DNA of 64,000 nucleotides from Didemnitutus sp041906465 (GCA_041906465.1 JAYRJE010000006.1:62001-126000), one strand, 5' to 3'. Positions 33,857 to 42,881 are shown, counted from the first letter of the stretch. Notes: generated by a model from the sequence alone, not told the origin. Made by a program: numbers and translations.

Positions 33857-34279
33857 TTAGCTCCGGTCTTCGTCGTTCTGGCTTCCGCCTGCGATGTAGT
33901 CGGCGGCGTCTTCGCGCACCTCGCCCGAAAAACGAGCGATCAATCCAGTGACTAGTGAAACGACTCCCACCAAGATCGCCTTCCCTTCGAGAACTTCGTC
34001 TGGCTTGATCACCTGCCGCGCGACAAGGACATCAAGGCAAGCGGCGCACTCGACCGCCGAACCGCGCGCGATGTCGAAATAACGGCAGCGGTCAGGATGA
34101 GAGCGCTTGCCGTTTCCTTCGGCGATGTTGAGCACGATCGACGTTGATGCTCGATCGAGTTGATCGCGCGCGGAGAGCTTCGCCGGGAGACGATCGATGA
34201 CCGGACCAACCCAGCCCACGAAGGCCAAGGCTTCCTGATATGCGCGGAGCTTCTCGTGATCGAATTGGGGATTATTCAT
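33857..34279 (-). CDS. Four-helix-bundle protein (23S rRNA intervening-sequence/S23 family)
   Basis: 140 aa. Signature: FDHEKLRAYQEALAFVGWV at the N-terminus, LSARDQLDRASTSIVLNIAEGNGK, then RCRYFDIARGSAVECAACLDVL, the family pattern RA-x-x-S-x-x-x-N-I-A-E-G. Such proteins were first found encoded in 23S rRNA intervening sequences and are related to the Avd accessory protein of diversity-generating retroelements. Here the gene is free-standing, with no rRNA near. It is bracketed by two direct copies of a GATTACGAG-word hairpin, so gene plus repeats looks like a cassette. Function unknown. Confidence 0.88.
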   Translation of the reverse strand: MNNPQFDHEKLRAYQEALAFVGWVGPVIDRLPAKLSARDQLDRASTSIVLNIAEGNGKRSHPDRCRYFDIARGSAVECAACLDVLVARQVIKPDEVLEGKAILVGVVSLVTGLIARFSGEVREDAADYIAGGSQNDEDRS

Positions 34280-34300
34280 GGGGCTCGAGCCTCTCTCTTA

Positions 34301-34407
34301 TCTTACTCGTAATCGTAATCCTGCTCTTAATCTCGGCTCTGAACCTCGCCGCGGAGCGCTCGTTGTTACGAGATTAAGATTAAGATTAGGATTACGAGGA
34401 CGAGAAA
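34301..34407. repeat. Word-type inverted repeat (GATTACGAG family), copy B
   Basis: The left arm 34301-34335 matches copy A's left arm (33731-33765) apart from C/G, A/G and one extra T. The right arm 34369-34396 has GAGATTAAGATTAAGATTAG then GATTACGAG. The loop again holds CGCGGAGCG. Confidence 0.85.
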
Positions 34408-34428
34408 CGAGAACGATGGGGGGGCCGC

Positions 34429-35790
34429 TCACTTCTCCACCCCGGCCAGCTCCAGCTCGCCGTAGAGCACCGCAGTGGACACGCGGTTGATCTTCACCGG
34501 GACGAGTTCGCCGATCAGGCGCTCGTGCGCCGGGAAGTGCACGATGCGGTTGCCGCGCGTGCGGCCCATGAATTGCAGGCCTTTCTTGTCCGGACCTTCG
34601 ACGAGCACTTCCTGCGTCGTGCCGAGCAGCGTGGCGTTGCGGCGATCGGAATTCTGCTCGAGCAGGCGGAGCAGGATCTGGTTCCGCTCCTCCTTCACCT
34701 CGTCGGGAATCTGGTCGCCCATGTCGGCCGCGGGCGTGCCGGAGCGGACCGAGTATTTGAAGACGTAGGCCATGTCGTAGTTGCAGGCCTCGAAGAGCTC
34801 GCGCGTCTGCTCGAAGTCCTCCGCGGTCTCGCCCGGGAAGCCGACGATGATGTCCGTCGAGAAATACATGTCCGGCCGCACGCGGCGCAGGTCGTCGACG
34901 ATCTGCTTGTAGCGGTCGCGCGAGTAAGGCCGGTTCATCAGCTTCAGGATGCGATCGCTGCCGCTCTGCATCGGCAGGTGGACGTATTCGCAGAGTTTCC
35001 CGAGCCGGCCGTAGGCGGCGACGAGGTCGTCCTTGAAGCCGCGCGGGTGCGGCGAGGTGAAGCGGATGCGCTTGATCCCCGGGATGGCGTTCACGCGCTC
35101 GAGCAGCTGCACGAACGGCGTCACGCCGTCCGTGTGCGGGTAATCGCGGCGGCCGTAACTCGTCACGATCTGGCCGAGCAGCGTGATCTCGCGCACGCCG
35201 CGATCGGCCAGCTCCTCGCACTCGCGCACAATCTCGTCCATCGGCCGCGAGCGTTCGTCGCCGCGCGTTTTCGGGACGATGCAGAACGCGCAATCCATGT
35301 TGCAGCCCTGCTGGATCGAGACGAAAGCGGTGACCTGCCGGTCCTCGAGGACGTGCTCGCGAATCGTGTTCTGCGAACCGGCCTCCTCCGCGATGTCGAC
35401 GATGCGCGTCGGCAGCACGGCGCCGGCGGCCTGCGCGGCCCGCAGATTGTCGAGGTGGTCGGGGACCTGGTGAAATTTCTGCGTGCCGACGATCAGGTCG
35501 ACGTCCGGCAGCGCATCGAGCAGCGCGGCGCCGCGGTTTTGCGCCATGCAGCCGAGGATGCCGATCATGAAGCGCGGGTTGCGCTTTTTCTTCTGCGAAA
35601 GGTAGCCGGCTTTGCCGATGGCTTTTTGCTCCGCCATGTCGCGCACGCTGCAGGTGTTGAGCAGCATCACGTCCGCGCTGTCCTCATCCTGCACGATGCG
35701 ATACCCGCGTGCGCGCAGCATCGCCGCGACAGCCTCGCTGTCGCGTTCGTTCATCTGGCAGCCGTAGGTTTTGATGAAGACGCGGTTCAT
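34429..35790 (-). CDS. miaB: tRNA-2-methylthio-N6-dimethylallyladenosine synthase MiaB
   Basis: 453 aa. Radical SAM methylthiotransferase acting on A37 of tRNAs. N-terminal UPF0004 domain MNRVFIKTYGCQMNERDSE with auxiliary-cluster cysteines (KTYGCQMN, LLNTCSVRD, GILGCMAQ). Radical SAM motif GCNMDCAFCIVPKTRG (C-x3-C-x2-C). C-terminal TRAM-like domain from about residue 385. Start at the ATG at 35790, the canonical N-terminus. Full length for the family. Confidence 0.96.
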   Translation of the reverse strand: MNRVFIKTYGCQMNERDSEAVAAMLRARGYRIVQDEDSADVMLLNTCSVRDMAEQKAIGKAGYLSQKKKRNPRFMIGILGCMAQNRGAALLDALPDVDLIVGTQKFHQVPDHLDNLRAAQAAGAVLPTRIVDIAEEAGSQNTIREHVLEDRQVTAFVSIQQGCNMDCAFCIVPKTRGDERSRPMDEIVRECEELADRGVREITLLGQIVTSYGRRDYPHTDGVTPFVQLLERVNAIPGIKRIRFTSPHPRGFKDDLVAAYGRLGKLCEYVHLPMQSGSDRILKLMNRPYSRDRYKQIVDDLRRVRPDMYFSTDIIVGFPGETAEDFEQTRELFEACNYDMAYVFKYSVRSGTPAADMGDQIPDEVKEERNQILLRLLEQNSDRRNATLLGTTQEVLVEGPDKKGLQFMGRTRGNRIVHFPAHERLIGELVPVKINRVSTAVLYGELELAGVEK

Positions 35791-35964
35791 CCGTGGGACG
35801 GGCTTACCTACCCACGCCCCGGGCGCGGTCAACGCGGGAAACGTCACGCCTTCCACGCAGCGTCAGCCCGATCGGCGGAAGTTCGATCTCATCGGCGTCC
35901 GCTGGAGCTGAATTGTTTCGCTCTCGAGTGGCCCCGTCCTCAAATGACCGACACCCGCCGCGCC

Positions 35965-36957
35965 ATGAAAATTCTTCGCCTCGCGCCGCTCTCGGCATTC
36001 CTGTCGCTTTTCGCCGCCGCGGCGCTGGCGCAGTCGGCGAAATCCGCCCCCGCGCAGCCGGCGCCCGAGTCCGAGATCGACCTCGACGCGCTCTATCGCC
36101 AGGGCAAGCAGCTCTTCGACGACTACGCGCCGCCGGAGGTGAAGCGGGAGTTTTATTTCCCCGCGAAGGAGGAATGGGATGCGTTCGCCGCGCGCCTGCA
36201 GACTGCCCTCGACCAAGAAGACTTGCGCGTCCTTGCCTCCTATGAGTCCGAGGCGCGCGCCGCGTTGAAGGCGCTGCAGCTGTTTCCCGATTACGCGGAC
36301 TACGCCGAATGGCTCGAAGAGCGACTCGACTACATCCAAGCCGCCGGCCTCGCCGCCCGGCAGTCCGGCTACGCGTTGCCGCCCAAGCCGCCCGCGCTGA
36401 AACCCGGCCAGCGCCCGCCGGTCGCCACGCCCGACGTGCCCTACTACAACCTCTGGCTCGCGCGCCTGCGCACCCGTCCGGCGCCCGCCCGTGCCGCACA
36501 GCTGCTGCCGGTCGTCCGCGCCGCGTTCACGGCGGAGGGCGTGCCGGCGGAGCTGGCGTGGCTCGCGGAGGTCGAGTCGACTTTCAACCCCTCCGCACGC
36601 AGCCCGGTCGGCGCGCGCGGGCTTTATCAATTCATGCCGGCCACGGCGAAAAGTCTCGGTTTGAGCACGTTTTTGCCCGACGAGCGCACCGATCCGGAGA
36701 AATCGGCGCGCGCCGCCGCGCGTTATCTGCGCACCTTGCACGGCAAGTTCGGCGACTGGCCGCTCGTGCTCGCCGCCTATAACGCCGGCGAAGGCCGCGT
36801 GCGCCGTCTGCTCGCGGCGCGCAAGGCGGGCTCGTTCGCCGCGATCGCTCCGGGCCTTCCCTCCGAGACGCGCATGTATGTGCCGAAGGTGCTCGCGACG
36901 CTGCAAGTGCGCGCCGGTGTCGCACCGGGCCAGCTCGCCGCGCCGCGTGCCGGCTGA
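35965..36957 (+). CDS. Exported lytic transglycosylase (SLT domain, MltD-like)
   Basis: About 330 aa from MKILRLAPLSAFLSLFAAAA (signal peptide, cleavage near ALAQ); an alternative ATG at 35944 adds MTDTRRA. The catalytic SLT domain (about 180-300) has GVPAELAWLAEVESTFNPSA with the catalytic Glu, GARGLYQFMPATAKSLGL, and VLAAYNAGEGRVRRLL. It cleaves peptidoglycan glycan strands to 1,6-anhydro products in the periplasm. No LysM repeats are visible. It is divergent from miaB across about 170 bp and ends at a hairpin shared with the convergent gene. Confidence 0.9.
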   Translation: MKILRLAPLSAFLSLFAAAALAQSAKSAPAQPAPESEIDLDALYRQGKQLFDDYAPPEVKREFYFPAKEEWDAFAARLQTALDQEDLRVLASYESEARAALKALQLFPDYADYAEWLEERLDYIQAAGLAARQSGYALPPKPPALKPGQRPPVATPDVPYYNLWLARLRTRPAPARAAQLLPVVRAAFTAEGVPAELAWLAEVESTFNPSARSPVGARGLYQFMPATAKSLGLSTFLPDERTDPEKSARAAARYLRTLHGKFGDWPLVLAAYNAGEGRVRRLLAARKAGSFAAIAPGLPSETRMYVPKVLATLQVRAGVAPGQLAAPRAG

Positions 36958-36992
36958 AAAAACAAAGCCGGCCCACTCGGGCCGGCTCGTTT
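36958..36992. terminator. Bidirectional-looking terminator between the transglycosylase and PEP-CTERM genes
   Basis: Stem AGCCGGCCC / GGGCCGGCT (36966-36987), flanked by AAAAAACAA on the left and CGTTTACG on the right. On the minus strand it is followed by TTTGTTTTTT, so it is strongest for the leftward PEP-CTERM gene. Confidence 0.75.
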
Positions 36993-37010
36993 ACGTAGCC
37001 CGAAGAAGGT

Positions 37011-37916
37011 TCAGCTGGCCTTGACCGCGACCAATGCCGCGACCGCCGCCTGCTGGCGCCGGCGCCACCAGACCAGGCCCAGCGCGGCGAGACCGGCGAG
37101 CGCCGCGTAGGTCGACGGCTCCGGCACGGCGGAGACAGCAAGGTTGTCGAAATGGAGTTCTCCCGCGGCGACCGGGCCGGCGCCCTGGTTGAGCACGGCG
37201 ATCAATTGCAGCCCGAGGCCATTCAGGTTCGGGGCTTCCAGACCCGCTTGCGCCCCATCGAGGTCGAACGAGCCGACATTGAAAAACGTGGAGCCGTTGA
37301 AGCTGTAGCCGGCAGACATGACCTTCGTGTCGCCATTGTAGTCCAAGCGGAGGAGCACATCGGTCGTATCGAGCGTGCTCACGACCGTGCGCTGGCGGTC
37401 GAAGTCGCCCGTGCCCGCGTTCCAGATGCCCCACTCCGCAGCGAGCTGTGCGCCGCCGTTGAACGTCGAGAGATACATGCCGTAGTAGGCGTTGTTGCCG
37501 TTTGTGGAGGTGAGCGTGTAGGTCTCCAAGCCCTGGTAAGTGTAGCCCGCGCCCGGTGTGACGAGATTCGTCGCGGACACCACGGCGCTCCAGCTCGACG
37601 TGAACGGATTGCCCGTCGTGAGCCCGGCGCCGCCGACCTCGTTCGAACTCGTGCTCGGCGAGACCCAGCCGGCGCGACTGGAGTTGAACGCGGCTTGCGC
37701 GCCCGTGTTGGTGTATTCGAGGCGGCCGTTGACGTTGGCCCACGCCGCGCCCGCATCGGCGACCAGAAAACGCCATTGGCCCGCGGCCTGCGGGTTGGCG
37801 CCCTGGACAACGAGATTGTTGTCATTGAAATCGTCGGAGCCGACGAACGTCTGGGCGGACAACAGTGACGCGACGCCGCAGCCGGCGAGGAGAGCGAGGA
37901 GGTGACGTGTTTTCAT
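37011..37916 (-). CDS. PEP-CTERM sorting domain exported protein
   Basis: 301 aa from MKTRHLLALLAGCGVASLLSA (signal peptide). The body is beta-rich, Asn/Gly/Thr-rich (FVGSDDFNDNN, AGWVSPSTSSNEVGGAGL), resembling a lectin-like sandwich. The C-terminus has VPEPSTYAALAGLAAL, a membrane helix and then WWRRR, the PEP-CTERM signal processed by exosortase. After RRR there is an unusual further 17 residues (QQAAVAALVAVKAS-like). It is expected to be surface- or matrix-exposed. Followed by a terminator. Confidence 0.9.
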   Translation of the reverse strand: MKTRHLLALLAGCGVASLLSAQTFVGSDDFNDNNLVVQGANPQAAGQWRFLVADAGAAWANVNGRLEYTNTGAQAAFNSSRAGWVSPSTSSNEVGGAGLTTGNPFTSSWSAVVSATNLVTPGAGYTYQGLETYTLTSTNGNNAYYGMYLSTFNGGAQLAAEWGIWNAGTGDFDRQRTVVSTLDTTDVLLRLDYNGDTKVMSAGYSFNGSTFFNVGSFDLDGAQAGLEAPNLNGLGLQLIAVLNQGAGPVAAGELHFDNLAVSAVPEPSTYAALAGLAALGLVWWRRRQQAAVAALVAVKAS

Positions 37917-38123
37917 AGGTGTGTTCGTGCGCGCAGGAGAGAACGCGACGCGGCGAGCCGAACAAGCGCACGACCCTAAGGGATTCCCGCAATTTTCGCG
38001 CCGCGGTGATACCGCGCCCCATCGCGCCCCCCGAGACACACGCGCATTCAGGCGCGACCGCGCCCGTCGCGCGTTTGCCTTCGGCGATCCAGCCCACGCT
38101 CCGGACCCGCGCCGCGCTCCGCC

Positions 38124-38729
38124 TCAGCGCGCCAGCCCTTGCTCGCGCACCCACAACGCGGCGCGCGCGACCAGCGCATTCGCGTGCGGCAGCCCGAGCT
38201 TGCCTTTGATGTTTTCCCGGTGCGTTTCGATCGTCTTCGCGCTCACGCCGAGCGCCGTGGCGATCTCCTGCGTCGAGCGTCCGTGTCCCAACTGCGTGAA
38301 CACGTGCAGTTCGCGCTCGGAGAGCACCGCCAACTCATGCGTGCCCGGCCTCGCCCGGGCCACGCGCGGCGTCGCTTCGCGCAGCGCGTCCAAAACCGCC
38401 GCAGGTCCCGCGTGTTTTGAAACGAAAGCGCTCGCCCCGGCGTGCAACGCCTTCGGCTTGTAGACGGCTTCGTCGAGCATCGAGAGCACGACGATCCTCA
38501 GGCCCGGGGCCTCGCGCCGTAAATCGCGGATCAGCTTCAAGCCGTCGTCGTCCTGCAGCATCAGATCCACGACCGCGGCCTCCGGGCGGGTTTGCGCGAT
38601 CAGCGCGAGCGCCTCCGCGGGATCGCGGGCCTGCGCGCACACTTCCCACCCCGGATCGTTGTTCAACACCGCCACGACACCCGCCCGGAACAGGGGATGA
38701 TCGTCGACGATAAGCACGGAACGTTTCAC
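38124..38729 (-). CDS. LuxR-type response regulator
   Basis: 201 aa. Receiver: SVLIVDDHPLFRAG (acidic pair), AVVDLMLQDDDGLKLI (phospho-acceptor Asp), VVLSML and AFVSKHAG (conserved Lys). DNA-binding domain: LSERELHVFTQLGHGRSTQ, then EIATALGVSAKTIETHRENIKGKL. Start taken at the GTG at 38729 (VKRSVLIVDDH); the ATG at 38798 gives a non-homologous extension. No sensor kinase is adjacent. It lies about 210 bp from the divergent metallophosphatase gene. Confidence 0.9.
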   Translation of the reverse strand: MKRSVLIVDDHPLFRAGVVAVLNNDPGWEVCAQARDPAEALALIAQTRPEAAVVDLMLQDDDGLKLIRDLRREAPGLRIVVLSMLDEAVYKPKALHAGASAFVSKHAGPAAVLDALREATPRVARARPGTHELAVLSERELHVFTQLGHGRSTQEIATALGVSAKTIETHRENIKGKLGLPHANALVARAALWVREQGLAR

Positions 38730-38940
38730 GGGAGGAATGACGACGCACAGGAGTCGTTTCTTAGCCGCTGACAAACATGAAGACACCCGAATGCCCACAT
38801 TAGTGGTTACGTCGTGAGATCGTCCGCCGTCGGCCGGGAAAGCACCTCACGCCGTCCTGCCCCCAACCGGCCTCATTGACGGGTCAGACCGGTCGTGCTT
38901 CTGAGTTGTCAGTGCCGGCGGGGTCCGAAACATCGGCTCG

Positions 38941-40287
38941 ATGTCCATCCGCCGCCTCGCCATCGCACTCGCGCTCCTCGCCAGCGGGTGCGGTGCGCTC
39001 ATGCGCGGCGCCGAGATCGAGGCCCTCCTGATCGTGACGGGCGACCAACACTCCGCCTACGAGCGAACGGCTCAGTTCATCGCGCTCGTGGATCGCCTGC
39101 GCCTGAAAAACCCGGATCTGCCCATCGCCGTGCTGCTCAATGGCGACACGCAGGAATACGGCAACGTCATCGCGCGCCGCTCGCACGGGGCCATCGACTT
39201 CGAGATGTTTCGCGCACTCGCGAGTCGCGTGCCGACGTTCCTCAACCTCGGGAATCACGACCCGGAATTCTACGATGTGGCCGAAACCGTGAAGCGCGTC
39301 CGCGCCACCGGCGTCGTGCCGATCGGCAATCTGCGCGATCGCGCCAGCGGAAAATATTTCACCGATCCCGCGGTGGCGCTGCGCCTCGGCCGCATCGACA
39401 CGGTGCTCGTCGGTCTCACCACCGACCACCTTTCCACTTACCGCGTGCCGATCCGTCCCGCGCTCAAGCTCGCGGAGCCCGTCGCGTGGGGCCGCGAAAA
39501 TTTGCCGCGTCTGGCGAAAGAGGGTCCGCTCATCGTGCTGAGCCACGCAGGGCTCGAGGTCGATCGCGAGCTCCTCAAGCTCGTGCCCGACGGCACGCTG
39601 TTCGCCGGCGCGCACGATCACCTGCGCTTTGTGCAGCCGCAGGGGCGCACCGTTTATTTCCACAGCGGCAGCTGGAACAGCCACGCCTCCCTCGTCTGGC
39701 TGCGCCAGGGTCTCGGCGGCAACCTCCTGTGGCGCGTCGAACAGGTCGAACTCTCCGAAAACGGCGTCACCGACGCACCGATGGCCGAGTTCATCGCCAA
39801 GGTCCGGCGCGAATTCGGGCAACCGGAGGATCTCGCCGTGGTGGGGCGCTTGCGCGCGCCGCTGGCACCGGCGGCCGCCGCGCGCTTCGTCGTCAGTGCG
39901 CTCCGCGAGGCGACGGACGTCGACGCGGCCTTCATCGGCAACACGACTTTCGGCACGGGGCTGCCGGCCGGCGAAATCTCGCGGCTGGCCTTCGATGCCT
40001 GCGTGCGCTTCGACGGCGCGATCTTCACCGCCGAAGTGGATGGCGTGCGTCTGCGCGAACTCGTTGCCCGCTCCAACCAAGGCCCGGGCACGCCGTTTGC
40101 GGAGCGGCTGGGCGATTTCCTCGTGGCCGCCGCCCCGGAGACCATCGCGCCCGACCGCCGTTACCGCATCGCGACCACGGATTGGGGCGCCCGCAACTCG
40201 GCGCGCTATTTCGGCTCGGATCTCGGCTGGCAGGAGCTGCCCGGCGCAAAGCTGAAGGCGATCGCGACCTCCGCCCTGCAACGCTGA
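38941..40287 (+). CDS. Exported metallophosphatase / 5'-nucleotidase-like protein
   Basis: 448 aa with an N-terminal hydrophobic segment ending ALLASGCG, a possible lipobox although Ala at -3 is not ideal. Calcineurin-like metal site: IVTGDQHS (usually N-D-x-H-G), VLLNGDTQE, LGNHDPEF, VLSHAGLE and FAGAHDHL. The C-terminal half (about 275-448) resembles the 5'-nucleotidase C-domain: DAAFIGNTTFGTGLPAGEI and YRIATTDWGA. It probably hydrolyses nucleotides or related phosphate esters in the periplasm or at the outer membrane. It lies between two LuxR-type regulator genes. Confidence 0.82.
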   Translation: MSIRRLAIALALLASGCGALMRGAEIEALLIVTGDQHSAYERTAQFIALVDRLRLKNPDLPIAVLLNGDTQEYGNVIARRSHGAIDFEMFRALASRVPTFLNLGNHDPEFYDVAETVKRVRATGVVPIGNLRDRASGKYFTDPAVALRLGRIDTVLVGLTTDHLSTYRVPIRPALKLAEPVAWGRENLPRLAKEGPLIVLSHAGLEVDRELLKLVPDGTLFAGAHDHLRFVQPQGRTVYFHSGSWNSHASLVWLRQGLGGNLLWRVEQVELSENGVTDAPMAEFIAKVRREFGQPEDLAVVGRLRAPLAPAAAARFVVSALREATDVDAAFIGNTTFGTGLPAGEISRLAFDACVRFDGAIFTAEVDGVRLRELVARSNQGPGTPFAERLGDFLVAAAPETIAPDRRYRIATTDWGARNSARYFGSDLGWQELPGAKLKAIATSALQR

Positions 40288-40432
40288 CGCGCGCCGGCAC
40301 CGCTCGGCACGGCGGGGCGCGGACTCTCTTCCGCGCCGGCGGGCCTCCGGCGGCGAAGGGGCCCGCCACCCTCCCCCCGCGACGCCGGGCTCACGAACAC
40401 GCGAGCCGCGGGCAAAATATCCGGACTCGGCC

Positions 40433-40446
40433 ACACGTCGACGTGT
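40433..40446. promoter_or_regulatory. Perfect 14-bp palindrome
   Basis: ACACGTCGACGTGT lies between the convergent stops of the metallophosphatase and the second regulator. No T-run follows. It may be part of a terminator hairpin or chance in GC-rich DNA. Confidence 0.3.
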
Positions 40447-40472
40447 CGCGCAGGCTTCACCGCGGAACGCCC

Positions 40473-41117
40473 TCAGATCTCGTCCGCGTAACCGTGCTTC
40501 ATCGCGTAGCGCACGAGTTCCCCCGGCTCCCGCATGCCGAGCTTGTCCTTCAGCGACGTGAGGTGGTTCTGCACGGTCTTCACGTTCATGCCGAGGCGCT
40601 GGGCAATGACCTTCGTGTTTTCACCCCGGGCGAAGCCCCGCAGCACCTCGCGCTCGCGCGGCGTCAACGGGCTCGTCGCCGCGCTCTCGTTGACGACGTG
40701 CTCCGCCAACAACCGCGCCGCGGCCGGGCAGTAATACGTTTCGCCCGCCAACACCCGGCGAAGCCCGTCGCGAAACACGCTCAGGTCGGACCGCGTCATC
40801 ACGAAGCCCTGCACACCCAGGTTTGCCGCCTCGCGCACGATCGGCGCCTGCTCACGGGTGGAGAGCATGAACCAGCGCACCTGCGGCAGACGCGACGCCA
40901 GCCGACGGACGACATCCGCGCCGCGTCCGTCCGGCAACGTCGCCCCCACCAGCACGAGATCGGGTGTCGGATCCGTGCCGACCAGTGCGGTTTCCGCTTC
41001 GACGACGGAACTGGCTTGCACGGCGAGATTGAGGCCCAATTCCACCGTCAAAAGCTGCGCGAAGAGCTGGCGCACCATTCCGTGCTCCGTGACCAAACCA
41101 ATGCGATAAGCTGACAT
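40473..41117 (-). CDS. LuxR-type regulator with degenerate receiver domain
   Basis: 214 aa. The C-terminal helix-turn-helix is canonical: LTPREREVLRGFARGENTK, then VIAQRLGMNVKTVQNHLTSLKDKL. The N-terminal 120 residues align with a receiver, but the key residues are gone: IGLVTEHGMVR lacks the Asp pair, LVLVGATLPDG has Gly where the phospho-acceptor Asp should be, and GFVMTRSD has Thr in place of Lys. It is therefore probably not controlled by phosphorylation; a pseudo-receiver is inferred. No kinase adjacent. Divergent from the next gene. Confidence 0.86.
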   Translation of the reverse strand: MSAYRIGLVTEHGMVRQLFAQLLTVELGLNLAVQASSVVEAETALVGTDPTPDLVLVGATLPDGRGADVVRRLASRLPQVRWFMLSTREQAPIVREAANLGVQGFVMTRSDLSVFRDGLRRVLAGETYYCPAAARLLAEHVVNESAATSPLTPREREVLRGFARGENTKVIAQRLGMNVKTVQNHLTSLKDKLGMREPGELVRYAMKHGYADEI

Positions 41118-41384
41118 GAAGTAATTCGCTGGGTTGAGTTTCCGCTGCCCCGCACGGCGCAGAAATAGAGGAAAGATAGCAAGGAGATGGACCCCGGTTT
41201 TCCGAGTCAGAATCAGTTATACGGCGTGGGAATATTCGATTTATCCGTGGGAGAAGTTCCCGACCCCGCATCGAGAATTTTGCCGCGAATGATTCCCGCG
41301 ATGCGCACGCGCAAGCGGAAGGGCCCGCCCGCCGCCTGGGAAATAGGATTGGCGTGCGCGACGGGTTCGCTTGGCTCGCGCATC

Positions 41385-42752
41385 ATGGGTTTCTTCGATC
41401 GCTTCACCGGCAAGAAAACACCTGCACCCGCACCGGCCGCCCCGCCCCCGGCGGCGGCACCGGGCACGCCGACGGCCCCTCCGGTCCCCGCCGCTGCGAC
41501 AGCCGGTGGCGTCCTGCCGCAGCTCGCCGCCGCCAAGGCGCGCCTGGCCGCACGCGATCTCCCCGGCGCGATGGGGATCTACGAGCAAGTGCTCGCGACC
41601 GCCGGCGACCGTCCCGACGTGCTGCTCACCATTTCGGGCGACCTCGGCACCCACGGCCACATCCGCGAACTGATTGAACTCGTGGCGCCGCGCTACGACG
41701 CCGAGCGACACGGCCCCGGCCCCGGCATGAATCTCCTTCAAGCCTACCTCGCCGCCCGTTCGCCGGAGGCCGCGCAGCACCTGCTCGATCTGCTGTTTTC
41801 CCTCAACCGCCCCGAACTCGAGCAGCGCCTCATCGGCTTCTCCCGCGCTCTCGCCGAACTCTCCATCGCGGACGCCGCACCGGCCGGCGATCTCGAAGCC
41901 GGCACGAAGATCAGCCTGGTCAGCATCAGCAAGCCGATCTGGTTCTACGGCCTCGAAAACCACGCGGCTGCGCTCCTGCCCGCGCGCCAAGGGAAGCTGC
42001 GCCGCGTCGCGTTCGCCCAATGCGCCTTGCTCGGCGAAGCGAATCTCATGGATCGCGCCGCGCAGCCCGAGGAGGTCGTCGGCCGCTTCACGCGCGGGCT
42101 TCCGCTGTGGTTCGCCGAGACGTTTTGCTTCAGCTCGGGCTACGACCCGATCGCCGGCATCGGCCTTTTCGCGCCGAAGCACTATGCGCTGTTCCCGCTG
42201 GAGTGGGCGGCCGAAAACATCCGGCAACTCGACGAATCCGCCCACGGCGGCCTCGACTATGTCATCACGTTCGCTCTGCGCAGCCGCAATGCCGACTATG
42301 AACTCACGGCGCGCATCTGGGAGGTGAAGAAATTCCGCGAGTTGAAGACGTTCACGACACGCTGGGCGCCCGCCGACGCCGATACGGTGCTCGCACAATT
42401 CCACCAGCAGCTGAAGACCTACATGGAGTGGCAGCCCGCGACCGGCGGACTCGCCTACGCCCCCCCCGCGGCACCGCTGAGCTACATCCAAGCCCTCGGC
42501 GGCTCGCTCACGCTCTTCCTCGGCGAAAAGCAGATGCTCGCGCCCGAGCAAGTCGTCGCGTCCGTCGACCTTTTCTTGAAAGCCGCGCAAGCCAACCCCG
42601 CCGACGCCCGCGCGCAACTGGCGCTCGTCACCGCGCTCCAGCGCCTGCAAGCGCGCGGCGCGACCACCGACGAAGCCGCACTCGCCCACGCCCGCGCCTG
42701 GCTGGCCACCGACGCCGCGAAAGCCGCCGGCGTAAGCGACATCGCGCTGTGA
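41385..42752 (+). CDS. Protein of unknown function with Pro/Ala-rich linker
   Basis: 455 aa from MGFFDRFTGKKTPAPAPAAP, with a Pro/Ala linker (about 12-45). A helical segment follows (VLPQLAAAKARLAARDLPGAMGIYEQVLATAGDRPDVLLTI-type, TPR-like). The central part, about 180-370, has KPIWFYGLENHAAALLPAR, FCFSSGYDPIAGIGLFAPK and ARIWEVKKFRELKTFTTRW, which I do not recognise. The C-terminal helices (FLKAAQANPADARAQLALVTAL) are again TPR-like. No signal peptide. The in-frame sequence upstream to 41187 lacks coding character. Confidence 0.75.
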   Translation: MGFFDRFTGKKTPAPAPAAPPPAAAPGTPTAPPVPAAATAGGVLPQLAAAKARLAARDLPGAMGIYEQVLATAGDRPDVLLTISGDLGTHGHIRELIELVAPRYDAERHGPGPGMNLLQAYLAARSPEAAQHLLDLLFSLNRPELEQRLIGFSRALAELSIADAAPAGDLEAGTKISLVSISKPIWFYGLENHAAALLPARQGKLRRVAFAQCALLGEANLMDRAAQPEEVVGRFTRGLPLWFAETFCFSSGYDPIAGIGLFAPKHYALFPLEWAAENIRQLDESAHGGLDYVITFALRSRNADYELTARIWEVKKFRELKTFTTRWAPADADTVLAQFHQQLKTYMEWQPATGGLAYAPPAAPLSYIQALGGSLTLFLGEKQMLAPEQVVASVDLFLKAAQANPADARAQLALVTALQRLQARGATTDEAALAHARAWLATDAAKAAGVSDIAL

Positions 42753-42814
42753 GCGGCTCGCGCGGTTCCGTCGTTTGGTAGCGCCCGTCGACGCGCTGAC
42801 GAACAGCTCCGCAA

Positions 42815-42881
42815 AGTGGCGGGAGCATCCTGCTCCCGCGCTTGGGCGATCCGGGACACGGGAGCTGGAAGCTCCCGCTAC
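42815..42881. repeat. GGGAGC-word inverted repeat
   Basis: Two hairpins, CGGGAGCATCCTGCTCCCG and CGGGAGCTGGAAGCTCCCG, separated by CGCTTGGGCGATCCGGGACA. The second ends in CTAC, as do GTAGCG-type hairpins elsewhere. It lies between the convergent ends of the unknown gene and rlmN. Confidence 0.75.

Noticed and set aside
33857..34279. Evidence for a nearby 23S rRNA gene or a complete diversity-generating retroelement
   Set aside because: No rRNA sequence, reverse transcriptase or template/variable repeat pair is visible within the window; only the S23-type protein and hairpins are present.
34525..36957. Very long plus-strand open frame (810 codons) across miaB and the transglycosylase
   Set aside because: The first 1.4 kb is antisense to miaB, a certain gene; the long frame is a by-product of high GC. 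Only the part from about 35965 has a signal peptide and SLT domain.
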